The notes under the pieces: model-generated
Seen by the model: only the letters and a program-made list of their open reading frames with translations
Told to the model about the DNA's origin: nothing
Database searches by the model: none
Assembly: GCA_964437415.1 (NCBI GenBank)
Contig: CAYTGN010000006.1
Location: 127,232-191,231, forward strand
DNA: 64,000 bases
From: CADEDV01 sp964437415
GTDB taxonomy: Bacteria > Bacteroidota > Bacteroidia > Chitinophagales > Chitinophagaceae
Direction: 5' to 3'
In this document: positions 42,079 to 50,379 of the stretch, piece after piece
Layout of the letters: each line of letters begins with the position of its first letter
How positions within the stretch are numbered: position 1 is the first letter of the stretch
Made by a program: the position numbers and the translations under genes

Positions 42079-44016
42079 ATGCGAAAACTGGCTGTCATCC
42101 TGTTGTTGGTATTTTCCAAGAATATTTTTGCCCAGCAAAGCGCCATTGACAGCCTGCTGAGCCTGTTGCCCAATGCCAAAGAAGACAGCGCCAAAGTGCT
42201 GCTGTACATTAATATTGGCAATGAGTACGAAGGGGACAACCCCGAAACGGCCGGACAATACTATCTGAAAGCCGGGGCTTTAAGCCAAAAGCTGGGGTAC
42301 AAAGAGGGGATATTTAAATACATCTCCAATTATTCCTTCCTGCTCAACCAAAGGGGGCAGTACGACAGTTCAATGCTGCTGAACAGGCAATCCGTAAAGC
42401 TGGCCATGGAGCTGAACGACAAATTCCAGATAGGCCGATCCAATGCCAACCTTGGTAATGTTTTCCTTAACCTTGATCAGTACGACAGCGCATTATACTA
42501 TTACCATATTGCGCTGCAAAATTTTGAAGCCCTAGACAATAAAGTATTCATGGCCCGGCTGTACGATTTGCTTCAGATTGCCTACAAGGAGCTGCGCCAG
42601 CATGATAAAGCATTGGCTTATGGCAAGCAGGCTATAGCAGTGTTGCGCCATGCCAGCGACCCTGCGAATTTGAGCGCCGCCCTTTCTAATTTGGCTAATA
42701 TATATGACCGGCTACACCAATATGATACGGCGTTGCTGTATTTAAAAGAAGCGTTGGTATTGGCAAGGTCTATTAATTATAAATCATACGAAATGTCCAT
42801 ATTGCAAAATATAAGCAATATTTATTTACATACACTCCAAATTGACAGCATAAAGCCTTATGCAGAGAAAGCGGCGGCGCTTAGCCGTGAATTGGGCATT
42901 CCAACAACAGAAGCCATAGCCAACCGGGGCCTGGCGAATTACTATGTATTTAAAAATAAGCTGGATGCTGCTTACTACCATATCACCCACGCTTTGGAAA
43001 TCAGCCAAAAAAACGGCTTTCGGAAGGAACATCTTTCCAACATGGAAACCTTCACCGGTGTGTTGCTGGCCATGCACCGCTACGAAGAATCTTTCAGAGT
43101 GCAGTTGGAAGCAGAATTGCTTTCAGACAGCCTGCTTGGAGAAGAAATACAAGCCAAAACCCTTCTTTTGGAGAAGCAATTTGAAACCGAGAAAAAGAAT
43201 ACCCAAATAAAACTTCAACAAGCCCAAATAAAGCAGAAAAGCATTCAGAATTATTTCCTTATTGGCGGCGCTGCTGCCTTATTGATAATATCATTGCTAG
43301 GCTACCGCAACTATAGGCACCGCCAACGGTTGCAAAAAGTAAGGATTGATGAATTGGAGACCGAAAAAAAATTAGCCGCTACCGAATCTATCCTCAAAGG
43401 CGAAGAACAGGAACGTACCCGCCTGGCCAAAGACCTGCACGATGGGCTTGGCGGAATGCTCAGCGGTATTAAATACTCATTTCAAACAATGAAAGAGAAT
43501 CTTATACTTACACCATCAAATGCACAGGCATTTGAACGCAGCCTTGATATGCTCGACAGTTCTATCATGGAAATGCGCCGGGTGGCACATAACATGATGC
43601 CGGAAATGCTGGTGAGGTATGGTTTGGATGTTGCTTTAAAGGAGTTTTGCAGTGAGGTGAGTCGCAGTGGCGCTATACATAGCAGCTATCAGTCTATTGG
43701 TATGGAAAATGCCGTCATCGGACAAACTACTGCTGTTACGGTATATCGCATTGTGCAGGAACTGGTGAACAATGCCATCAAACATGCGGTAGCCGGGCAT
43801 GTGGTTGTGCAGGTACATGCATCCGGGCAGGATAAATTGCTTACCGTGACGGTGGAAGACGACGGGAAAGGATTTGATACAGCTTTGCTGAAACAACCGG
43901 TCGGCATGGGGTGGAGCAATATTCAAAACCGGGTTGACTTCCTGAAAGGAAAATGGGATGTGAAGTCCTCACCTGGCGAAGGCACTTCTGTTTTAATTGA
44001 GATAAACATCGGATGA
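42079..44016 (+). CDS. TPR sensor histidine kinase (HisKA_3 type)
   Basis: The 645-residue protein has a signal-like N-terminus and a periplasmic region of tetratricopeptide repeats (about 30-360; QYDSALYYYHIALQNFE and similar). One transmembrane helix follows (YFLIGGAAALLIISLLGY), then a coiled coil, a HisKA_3 dimerisation domain with phospho-acceptor His454 in RLAKDLHDGLGGMLSGI and an HATPase domain (ELVNNAIKHA, DDGKGFD, GMGWSNIQNR). This is the NarX/DesK class that pairs with LuxR-type regulators. It overlaps the next gene by 4 bp. The signal sensed is unknown. Confidence 0.93.
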   Translation: MRKLAVILLLVFSKNIFAQQSAIDSLLSLLPNAKEDSAKVLLYINIGNEYEGDNPETAGQYYLKAGALSQKLGYKEGIFKYISNYSFLLNQRGQYDSSMLLNRQSVKLAMELNDKFQIGRSNANLGNVFLNLDQYDSALYYYHIALQNFEALDNKVFMARLYDLLQIAYKELRQHDKALAYGKQAIAVLRHASDPANLSAALSNLANIYDRLHQYDTALLYLKEALVLARSINYKSYEMSILQNISNIYLHTLQIDSIKPYAEKAAALSRELGIPTTEAIANRGLANYYVFKNKLDAAYYHITHALEISQKNGFRKEHLSNMETFTGVLLAMHRYEESFRVQLEAELLSDSLLGEEIQAKTLLLEKQFETEKKNTQIKLQQAQIKQKSIQNYFLIGGAAALLIISLLGYRNYRHRQRLQKVRIDELETEKKLAATESILKGEEQERTRLAKDLHDGLGGMLSGIKYSFQTMKENLILTPSNAQAFERSLDMLDSSIMEMRRVAHNMMPEMLVRYGLDVALKEFCSEVSRSGAIHSSYQSIGMENAVIGQTTAVTVYRIVQELVNNAIKHAVAGHVVVQVHASGQDKLLTVTVEDDGKGFDTALLKQPVGMGWSNIQNRVDFLKGKWDVKSSPGEGTSVLIEINIG

Positions 44017-44627
44017 AAACAAAATTGTTCATTGTGGATGACCATTATATGGTAATCGAGGGCATCCGTTCATTGCTGCAGAATGAAACGTTCATCGAAT
44101 GGATGGGACATGCTTCCAATGCGGAATCCTGTCTTAGCTTTCTTGGAAAGCACCAGCCTGATGTGATATTAATGGACGTCAATCTTCCTGACAGGAGCGG
44201 TACAGATCTATGCATGGAAGTAAAACAAAGATTCCCTTCGGTATATGTCCTGGGACTTAGCACCTTTAACCAGCAGCCCGTTATCCGTAGCATGATGGAT
44301 AATGGCGCATCTGGTTATGTATTGAAAAATGCTACAAAAGAAGAGCTGCTAAACGCCATTGCAACGGTAGCGATGGGTAAAACCTATTTAAGCTTTGAAG
44401 CTGCCCATTCATTACGGGAAAGGGCTAGCGACACTCCCATGATTACCCGCCGTGAGAAAGAGGTGCTGCAACTCATCGCCGGGGGTCTTACTAATGCCGA
44501 AATAGCAAGGAAACTCTTTATCAGCGTACCTACTGTAAACACTCATCGTAAAAGTCTGATTGAAAAATTTGATGTAACCAATACAGCAATGCTTATTGCA
44601 AAGGCTATGAAAAGAGGGATTTTATAG
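44013..44627 (+). CDS. LuxR/NarL-type response regulator
   Basis: The 204-residue protein has an N-terminal receiver domain with acidic pocket VDDHY, phospho-acceptor Asp55 in VILMDVNLPD and the conserved Lys in GYVLKNATKEE. The C-terminal LuxR helix-turn-helix reads TRREKEVLQLIAGGLTNAEI followed by ARKLFISVPTVNTHRKSLIE. It overlaps the kinase gene by 4 bp (ATGA), so they form a two-component pair. Likely targets are the divergent secreted-protein genes at 37541-41906, by position only. Confidence 0.95.
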   Translation: MKTKLFIVDDHYMVIEGIRSLLQNETFIEWMGHASNAESCLSFLGKHQPDVILMDVNLPDRSGTDLCMEVKQRFPSVYVLGLSTFNQQPVIRSMMDNGASGYVLKNATKEELLNAIATVAMGKTYLSFEAAHSLRERASDTPMITRREKEVLQLIAGGLTNAEIARKLFISVPTVNTHRKSLIEKFDVTNTAMLIAKAMKRGIL

Positions 44628-44698
44628 GCCGCAGCATAAAGCAAATATGTCTGAATTTTTTTTGGAACGCATAGTTTTCGGAAGGGAGATTGCCGCCA

Positions 44699-44807
44699 AT
44701 CACCATATCTGTAATGATGTGTTTGAAGCCGTGAACAAAAGAGAACCAGAGCTGGGGCTATCAATATGGCGGCGCTGATCTATTTGGTGGATAAGTATGG
44801 GTTGTAA
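44699..44807 (+). pseudogene. Decayed 3' fragment of an M28 peptidase gene
   Basis: From 44716 to 44807 the sequence matches 37348-37440, the 3' end of the M28 peptidase gene, with five substitutions and one single-base deletion. The last 48 bases are identical, including the stop codon. The deletion (GCTGGGGCT against GCTTGGGGCC) shifts the frame. Weaker similarity runs back to about 44699 (codons for His-His and Asn). No M28 sequence lies upstream, so only the tail remains. It ends 3 bp before the stop of the convergent gene. Confidence 0.85.
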
Positions 44808-44809
44808 AA

Positions 44810-46675
44810 TCAATCACCGATTTTCACTACCGTCCACCCTGATTTTGAATCGGTGATCAGTAACTCGTTATTCCTGTAGAATATTTTACAATTAAATGGG
44901 TCGTTGATCTTTACTTCTTCTGTAAAAAACCGGGTGATATTCCCGTTTTCAAAAACCATTAGTCCTTTTTTATCAGCAAACGCAGCAATGGCCCAAACCC
45001 GTCCCTTGTTGTCAACTGCAATTCCATGCACATAAGGAAACTTTTCATCAGGATATTTCTCAGTCATCTTTTTCTTCAGCTCGGTTGTCTGGCTGCCGTC
45101 ATAAACATGATAGCTGCCGATGCCGGCAAAGAATATATTTCCCTTGCTGTCAAAATGATGTTCATAAACAAGGCCGGGTGATCCGGCAAGCAATGTCATT
45201 TTTTTATCCTTGCAGAGATAAACGTTACTCAGGCTGATATAGCAGTTGCCATCGGCGCCGATGGAAATATTGTGTGTGGCCTGGTTTGGCGGAAACCCCT
45301 CAATTTCTATTGCAGGAATAAATTCTTTTTTCCCATTCTGTAAAGTGGTGATTCCTTTGTGACTTGCCATCCAGATCTTACCTGATTTATCAACAGCGAT
45401 GGAATTCATTTCGGTATCGTTGAGGCCGATGGAATCTAATTTGCCCGGCGCCGATTCCCGGTAAATTTTGCCGGAAGTCAGAATATATAATTTCTTGCCG
45501 TCTGTTGTCATGTCCAGTACATAACTGCCGTCAGGTTCGATCTTTTTCACAAGGTCTTTGTCATTGCTTATCCAGATAGCATTACGGTCTTTTGTAAGCA
45601 GCCTGCCATCCGGCAGCAGCAGGTTATAACCTTCTTTGCTGTCTGATTTGTATTTTAAACCCTGAAGTATTTCTGGTTTGTTATTGTTTAATTTCGCAAA
45701 GCCATCGTCGCCGGAGCGATAAAAAATATTATTGTATAAAGCATATTTGAACGAACCGGTAAGTGTTGTTTTGGGAATGGATGTTTTTTGAGGTTCAATT
45801 TTGTAATCATTGGTCAAAGATGCAGAAACGCTAAGTTTTACAGCTGTGTCAATTCCGGCAAGAAATACTTCGTTTTTTTCGTTGGCAATAAGACGGCAGT
45901 TGGCAATGCTTTTTCCCGTTGAGAAACTGCTTGCAGTTTTTCCGGTACTACTGAAAAGTTCTGAATTGTTCAAACTGATTTTTGGTGCTGCGTTGCTGTT
46001 TCCCTCCGGTACAAAGTTCAGAGTAGCGCCGTTACGTATCCAAAAGCCCTGTCCGGGTTGTACCACTGTTTCATAGGTGCTGCCATACGCAAACTGCTGG
46101 CTTGTTTTGCTCACCGTATCATACACATAGATCCCATTTGAAAGGCCATAGTAATATTTTCTGCCGTCTGCAAAAATAAAACTGTTTGCTGCCGGAGAAC
46201 CACCTGAATAAGCTGTTTTGTAGGGCCCGAAGGAGTTAAGCCAGTTGTTATTCCTGTAGCGGTAAATAGCATTGCCATCTATTAGTGTCAATTCGTCAGC
46301 CGACAAGGAAACAGCAAATACGGCATTGCCGTTTTTCATCGAAGTGGGTGTAATGTTTTTCCATTTACCATTCGCTTGCAGCATAAACACTCCGCCTCTG
46401 CCGACACAAACAGCTTTGTCTTTATATACACTGACATATACTACCGGGGGTAACAGCTTATTGTCGTCTGTCATGTTCGACACGATGAATTTCCCTGTTG
46501 CAGGATTAAAAAACGTCAGGCTCTCATCCGAAACAAGCCAGATGCCTTTGCCTGCCTGGGCTACCATCCTTTTGTAAGAGCCGGTATTGGTAAATGTTTC
46601 TGTCGAAATTATTTTCTGTGCAGCGAGTCCTGCTGTACATCCTAAAACAACTGTGAGCAAACATAACTTTTTCAT
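44810..46675 (-). CDS. Secreted beta-propeller protein
   Basis: The 621-residue protein has a signal peptide (MKKLCLLTVVLGCTAGLAAQ). Repeats of the two-component-regulator-propeller/SMP-30 type include KGIWLVSDESLTFFNPATGK, SIAVDKSGKIWMASHKGITT, DGNCYISLSNVYLC and GIAVDNKGRVWAIAAF. These repeats build beta propellers that often bind carbohydrates or other proteins. No kinase or catalytic part follows, so it is a stand-alone propeller. Its stop faces the M28 remnant. Function is unknown. Confidence 0.8.
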   Translation of the reverse strand: MKKLCLLTVVLGCTAGLAAQKIISTETFTNTGSYKRMVAQAGKGIWLVSDESLTFFNPATGKFIVSNMTDDNKLLPPVVYVSVYKDKAVCVGRGGVFMLQANGKWKNITPTSMKNGNAVFAVSLSADELTLIDGNAIYRYRNNNWLNSFGPYKTAYSGGSPAANSFIFADGRKYYYGLSNGIYVYDTVSKTSQQFAYGSTYETVVQPGQGFWIRNGATLNFVPEGNSNAAPKISLNNSELFSSTGKTASSFSTGKSIANCRLIANEKNEVFLAGIDTAVKLSVSASLTNDYKIEPQKTSIPKTTLTGSFKYALYNNIFYRSGDDGFAKLNNNKPEILQGLKYKSDSKEGYNLLLPDGRLLTKDRNAIWISNDKDLVKKIEPDGSYVLDMTTDGKKLYILTSGKIYRESAPGKLDSIGLNDTEMNSIAVDKSGKIWMASHKGITTLQNGKKEFIPAIEIEGFPPNQATHNISIGADGNCYISLSNVYLCKDKKMTLLAGSPGLVYEHHFDSKGNIFFAGIGSYHVYDGSQTTELKKKMTEKYPDEKFPYVHGIAVDNKGRVWAIAAFADKKGLMVFENGNITRFFTEEVKINDPFNCKIFYRNNELLITDSKSGWTVVKIGD

Positions 46676-46727
46676 GCCCTTAAGATAGGGAGAAAGTAAA
46701 AAGCAATTATACCCGTCAGCCGGTATT

Positions 46728-48083
46728 TTATCCTAGCAGCTTGTCAATTTGAGTTTGGACTCGGGCAAAATGAAAGGAGTTTAACACCTCATCCATCATT
46801 CTTTTAATTTCTGTTGTACAAAGCCTGCCAGTACTTCCTTCGTGAATATGATGAACGGTAGTGTCGTAGGTGAACTCACCGGCTTCAATATCCATCCCCA
46901 CTTTTTTGTACGCATCCCGGAAAGGTATTCCTGTATTCACTAATTTATTCACTTCCTCCACGCTGAAGAGGTACTTATATTTTTCATCGGCCAGGATTTC
47001 TTTTTTAATCTCGATATTTGACAGCATCAGTCCTGTCATTTCAATACAATCTTTCAGTGTTTTAAAAGCAGGAAATAAATGTTCTTTCAGCAACTGCAAA
47101 TCCCGGTGATAACCGGAAGGGAGGTTGGTGGTCATCAGCATGATCTCATTGGGCAAAGCTTTGATACGATTACAATGACTGCGGATGAGTTCAAACACAT
47201 CCGGGTTCTTTTTATGTGGCATGATGCTGCTGCCGGTTGTCAACTCAGCCGGGAAACTAATGAAACCAAAATTTTGATTGAGGTATAAACAGGCATCCAT
47301 GCTTAACCTGGCTAATGTATCAGCAACATTTGCCAATGACTGTGCCACGATCCGCTCGGCTTTACCTCTCCCCATCTGTGCATACACCACATTATAATTC
47401 AGGTCGTCGAAGCCGAGTAATGTTGTTGTCAGTTGCCTGTTGATAGGGAACGATGAACCATAACCGGCTGCCGATCCCAGCGGATTCTTATTCACCACAT
47501 CATAAGCAGCTTTGATAGTGATAACATCATCCACAAGACTTTCTGCATAGGCGCCAAACCACAAGCCAAATGAAGAAGGCATGGCTAGCTGCAAATGCGT
47601 ATAGCCGGGAAGCAGATGATCTTTATATTTCTCGCTTTGTTTTTGCAGCAGGTCGAACAGCGGCTGAATGCTGTTCACCAGTGTTTCTATCTCGTGGCGA
47701 AGAAATAATTTGATGTCCACGAGCACCTGGTCGTTGCGGCTTCTGGCACTGTGAATTTTTTTACCAGTGTCACCCAGTTTTTGTGTCAGTAGCAGCTCTA
47801 TTTGTGAGTGGATGTCTTCAACGTCTGGGTGAATGGTGAATGGTGCCCCGATAGCTATCGGGAGGTGAGTGGGTAAGATCGTTTGGTAAATTGCTCTCAA
47901 CTCTTTTACCAGCAGATCTTTTTCTTCTTTTGTGAGAAGCCCAACGGTTTCCAGCATAATGGCATGTGCAATAGAACCCAGCACATCAAAAGGGGCTAAT
48001 TGCAGATCAAACTCACGATCATTACCTACTGTGAATTTTTCCACTTCGGCGAGTGACGATTTATCTTTTTGCCAGAGCTTCAT
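46728..48083 (-). CDS. argH: Argininosuccinate lyase
   Basis: The 451-residue enzyme releases arginine and fumarate from argininosuccinate, the last step of arginine synthesis. Conserved segments include KIHSARSRNDQVLVDIKLF, GYTHLQLAMPSSFGLW and the signature GSSIMPHKKNPD. Residues 69-86 (ILPTHLPIAIGAPFTIHP) replace the short EAGNF-like segment found before GVEDVHSQ in other ArgH proteins. They are encoded by a perfect palindrome at 47847-47862 and its flanks. Start overlaps the argE stop by 4 bp. It ends the arginine operon. Confidence 0.97.
   Translation of the reverse strand: MKLWQKDKSSLAEVEKFTVGNDREFDLQLAPFDVLGSIAHAIMLETVGLLTKEEKDLLVKELRAIYQTILPTHLPIAIGAPFTIHPDVEDIHSQIELLLTQKLGDTGKKIHSARSRNDQVLVDIKLFLRHEIETLVNSIQPLFDLLQKQSEKYKDHLLPGYTHLQLAMPSSFGLWFGAYAESLVDDVITIKAAYDVVNKNPLGSAAGYGSSFPINRQLTTTLLGFDDLNYNVVYAQMGRGKAERIVAQSLANVADTLARLSMDACLYLNQNFGFISFPAELTTGSSIMPHKKNPDVFELIRSHCNRIKALPNEIMLMTTNLPSGYHRDLQLLKEHLFPAFKTLKDCIEMTGLMLSNIEIKKEILADEKYKYLFSVEEVNKLVNTGIPFRDAYKKVGMDIEAGEFTYDTTVHHIHEGSTGRLCTTEIKRMMDEVLNSFHFARVQTQIDKLLG
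47847..47862. repeat. CCCGATAGCTATCGGG palindrome inserted in frame in argH
   Basis: CCCGATAGCTATCGGG is a perfect 16-bp palindrome. It is flanked by a GGTGAATGGTGAATGG direct repeat. It encodes part of an extra segment in ArgH (residues 69-86) that is absent from the family pattern. A GAATGGTGAAT stretch also occurs between genes near 31986. This resembles in-frame palindromic elements of Rickettsia. Confidence 0.65.
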
Positions 48084-49150
48084 ACAAGCTGGTTTAGTAA
48101 CTGGATATACATTTCAATTCCCTGTTTGATTTCATCAATATAAATATATTCATCGGCAGTATGGCTTCTTGCCGAATCACCGGGACCCATTTTCAGCGCC
48201 GGAAAGGGCATTAAAGCTTTATCCGATGTAGTCGGGGAGCCGTAGTAAGTTCTGCCAAGCTGCAACCCGGCTTTTACCAGCGGATGATCCAATGCAATGG
48301 ATGTGGAACGAAGCCTTGTGCTTCTCGGCTTTACCTCGCACTGTACATTTGATCGGATGATGTCAACCACTTCTTCAAAACTGTATAACTCATTCACCCG
48401 GCAATCCACCACGAATTTACATTGCGCAGGCACTACATTGTGCGCTTTATTTTCTGTTTCGATAACCGTCACACTCATTTTGGTCGGTCCCAGTAACGCA
48501 GATACTTTTGGAAACCGGTAATTTTTAATCCAGTTGATATCGTGAAATGCTTTATAAATAGAATTTTCTCCTTCATTTCTGGCAGCATGACCTGCTTTAC
48601 CATTGCTTATGCAATCCAAAACCATCAGCCCACGTTCGGCAACTGCCATTTGCATTTCTGTGGGTTCACCAACGATGGCGCAGTCAATTCTTGGTAAATA
48701 GGACAAGGTATATTCGATGCCACCTGCACCACTGATTTCTTCTTCGGCAGTGGCGGCAATAGCAATATTGTAATTCAGGCCCTGCCTGTCATAATAATGG
48801 AGAAAGCAAGCGACAAGTGAAACAAGACTGCCGCCAGCATCATTACTGCCCAGTCCGTACAATTTTCCATCTTCAATAACAGGATTGAACGGGTCTTTAC
48901 TGTATTGTGGATTCGGTTTTACCGTATCGTGATGCGAGTTGAGCAGAAGGGTAGGGTTTGTCTCGTCAAAATATTTGTTCAGGGCAAATATGTTATTGCC
49001 CACCCGGCTGGCGGCAATGTTACGTGTAGCAAAGAACTTACCGATGATTGCCGCAGTTTTATCCTCTTCTTTGCTGAAAGATGGGGTGGTAATCAATTCT
49101 TTCAGCAGTTCAATAACTTCTGCCTGTAGTATGTGTAAGTCTTTACTCAT
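48080..49150 (-). CDS. argE: M20 deacylase of arginine synthesis (acetyl- or succinylornithine/citrulline deacylase)
   Basis: The 356-residue zinc hydrolase removes the N-acyl group from the arginine-pathway intermediate. The M20 metal site is visible: LLLNSHHDTVKPN, YGLGSNDAGGSL, ATAEEEISGAGG and VGEPTEMQMAVAERG. In an organism with an acylornithine transcarbamylase the substrate is expected to be N-acylcitrulline rather than N-acylornithine. It overlaps argB by 8 bp and argH by 4 bp. Confidence 0.93.
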   Translation of the reverse strand: MSKDLHILQAEVIELLKELITTPSFSKEEDKTAAIIGKFFATRNIAASRVGNNIFALNKYFDETNPTLLLNSHHDTVKPNPQYSKDPFNPVIEDGKLYGLGSNDAGGSLVSLVACFLHYYDRQGLNYNIAIAATAEEEISGAGGIEYTLSYLPRIDCAIVGEPTEMQMAVAERGLMVLDCISNGKAGHAARNEGENSIYKAFHDINWIKNYRFPKVSALLGPTKMSVTVIETENKAHNVVPAQCKFVVDCRVNELYSFEEVVDIIRSNVQCEVKPRSTRLRSTSIALDHPLVKAGLQLGRTYYGSPTTSDKALMPFPALKMGPGDSARSHTADEYIYIDEIKQGIEMYIQLLNQLV

Positions 49151-50360
49151 TGACGATACTTGTGCCGGAGCTTCCCTGAATCAATTCATCCAGTTTTTCT
49201 GCTTTGCCGATGATCACTTTGCAGACTCCATTATCTAATGCTGCAAAGGCATTATCTAGTTTGGGAAGCATGCCGGCAAATATCCCGGACCCGGTTTTTA
49301 GTTCTTCATAATACTTGCGATCTAACTTCCCGATCACGGAGTTGTCGTCGTTCACATCGAGCAGCACACCATTTTTCTCAAAGGAATAGATCAGTTCCAC
49401 ATCATAATCGCTGCTCATGGCTTTGGCCACTTCTTGTGCAATGGTATCAGCATTTGTATTCAGCAATTGTCCCTGCTGGTCATGAGTGACAGGTGCAAAA
49501 ACAACAGCCATATTTTGCTCCAGTAAATTTTTTATCAGCACTGTATTTACCGCATCCACATCACCTACAAAACCATAATCAAGAACCGGGTGCTGCCGCT
49601 TATGAGCAAGAATGGCATCGCCATCGGCACCGCAAAGCCCAATAGCATTGCAATGGTTGGCCTGCAATTGCGCCACAATGTTTTTGTTAATGTAGCCAGC
49701 ATACACCATCGTTATGATCTTCAGTGTTTCTGCATCTGTGATCCTCCTGCCATCCACCAGTTGTTGTTCCACTCCCAGCTTGTCTGCAAGTCTTGTTGCA
49801 AGCTTGCCGCCACCATGTACTAAGATTTTTTTTCCCGGTATGTTTGCAAATAAAGTAAGGAATGAAGAAAGTTTCGCTTCATCATCAATGATATTCCCCC
49901 CGATCTTTATGACATAGAGTTTTTGCCTGCTTCCATCCTTGCCTCCGTCCCCTAAAGGGGTGTTAAGGGCCTCTTTATTTAAATTGGCAATATTGAGTTG
50001 GTTGACTGTTTCTGAAATTGTACTCAGGACGTAGTTTATGTTTTTAAAAACTTCCTCATTTTTAAAACGAAGTACGGTAAGTCCAAATTCTTTCAAGTGC
50101 TGTTCCCGGATTAAATCATTTTCTTTTACTTCATCAAGTTCATGAATTTTCCCATCAAGCTCAATAACGAGTTTGACCTTATGACAATAAAAATCAGCAA
50201 TATAATTCCATATAGGGTGCTGCCTTCTGAATTTTAGTTTCCATTCATTAATATGAATATGTTTCCAGAGAATTTCTTCAGCGGGGGTCATACGACTCCT
50301 TAACTCTTCAGCTTTCTGAAAAATTAAATTGCTTGCTCCATAATACATGTTTTCTTTCAT
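49143..50360 (-). CDS. argB: DUF559 endonuclease-like domain fused to acetylglutamate kinase (ArgB)
   Basis: The 405-residue frame joins two parts. Residues 1-122 are a DUF559/VSR-like domain of the PD-(D/E)XK fold: RRQHPIWNYIADFYCHKVKL and VIELDGKIH, with Asp56, Glu67 and Asp69 as likely metal residues. Residues 147-405 are a full-length ArgB (KLYVIKIGGNIIDDE, GKKILVHGGGKLATRL, GFVGDVDAVNT, GSGIFAGMLPKLDNA), which phosphorylates N-acylglutamate. The linker (132-145, ALNTPLGDGGKDGS) is encoded by a GC palindrome. No ATG lies near the ArgB start, so ArgB can apparently be made only as a fusion or from a non-ATG codon. It starts 19 bp past argF and overlaps argE. Confidence 0.9.
   Translation of the reverse strand: MKENMYYGASNLIFQKAEELRSRMTPAEEILWKHIHINEWKLKFRRQHPIWNYIADFYCHKVKLVIELDGKIHELDEVKENDLIREQHLKEFGLTVLRFKNEEVFKNINYVLSTISETVNQLNIANLNKEALNTPLGDGGKDGSRQKLYVIKIGGNIIDDEAKLSSFLTLFANIPGKKILVHGGGKLATRLADKLGVEQQLVDGRRITDAETLKIITMVYAGYINKNIVAQLQANHCNAIGLCGADGDAILAHKRQHPVLDYGFVGDVDAVNTVLIKNLLEQNMAVVFAPVTHDQQGQLLNTNADTIAQEVAKAMSSDYDVELIYSFEKNGVLLDVNDDNSVIGKLDRKYYEELKTGSGIFAGMLPKLDNAFAALDNGVCKVIIGKAEKLDELIQGSSGTSIVNE
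49941..49965. repeat. GC-rich palindrome between the DUF559 and ArgB domains
   Basis: CCCCTAAAGGGG (49949-49960) with GGAGGC-type flanks encodes the TPLGDGG linker. The same kind of element occurs at 50386-50408, on the other side of the DUF559 domain, and twice more in argF. The DUF559 coding segment is therefore bracketed by related palindromes. Confidence 0.7.
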
Positions 50361-50379
50361 GGTCTCAGCTTTAGGAGTC

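Noticed and set aside
44697..44807. A real short peptidase gene
   Set aside because: It covers only the tail of the M28 gene and carries a one-base deletion that shifts the frame.
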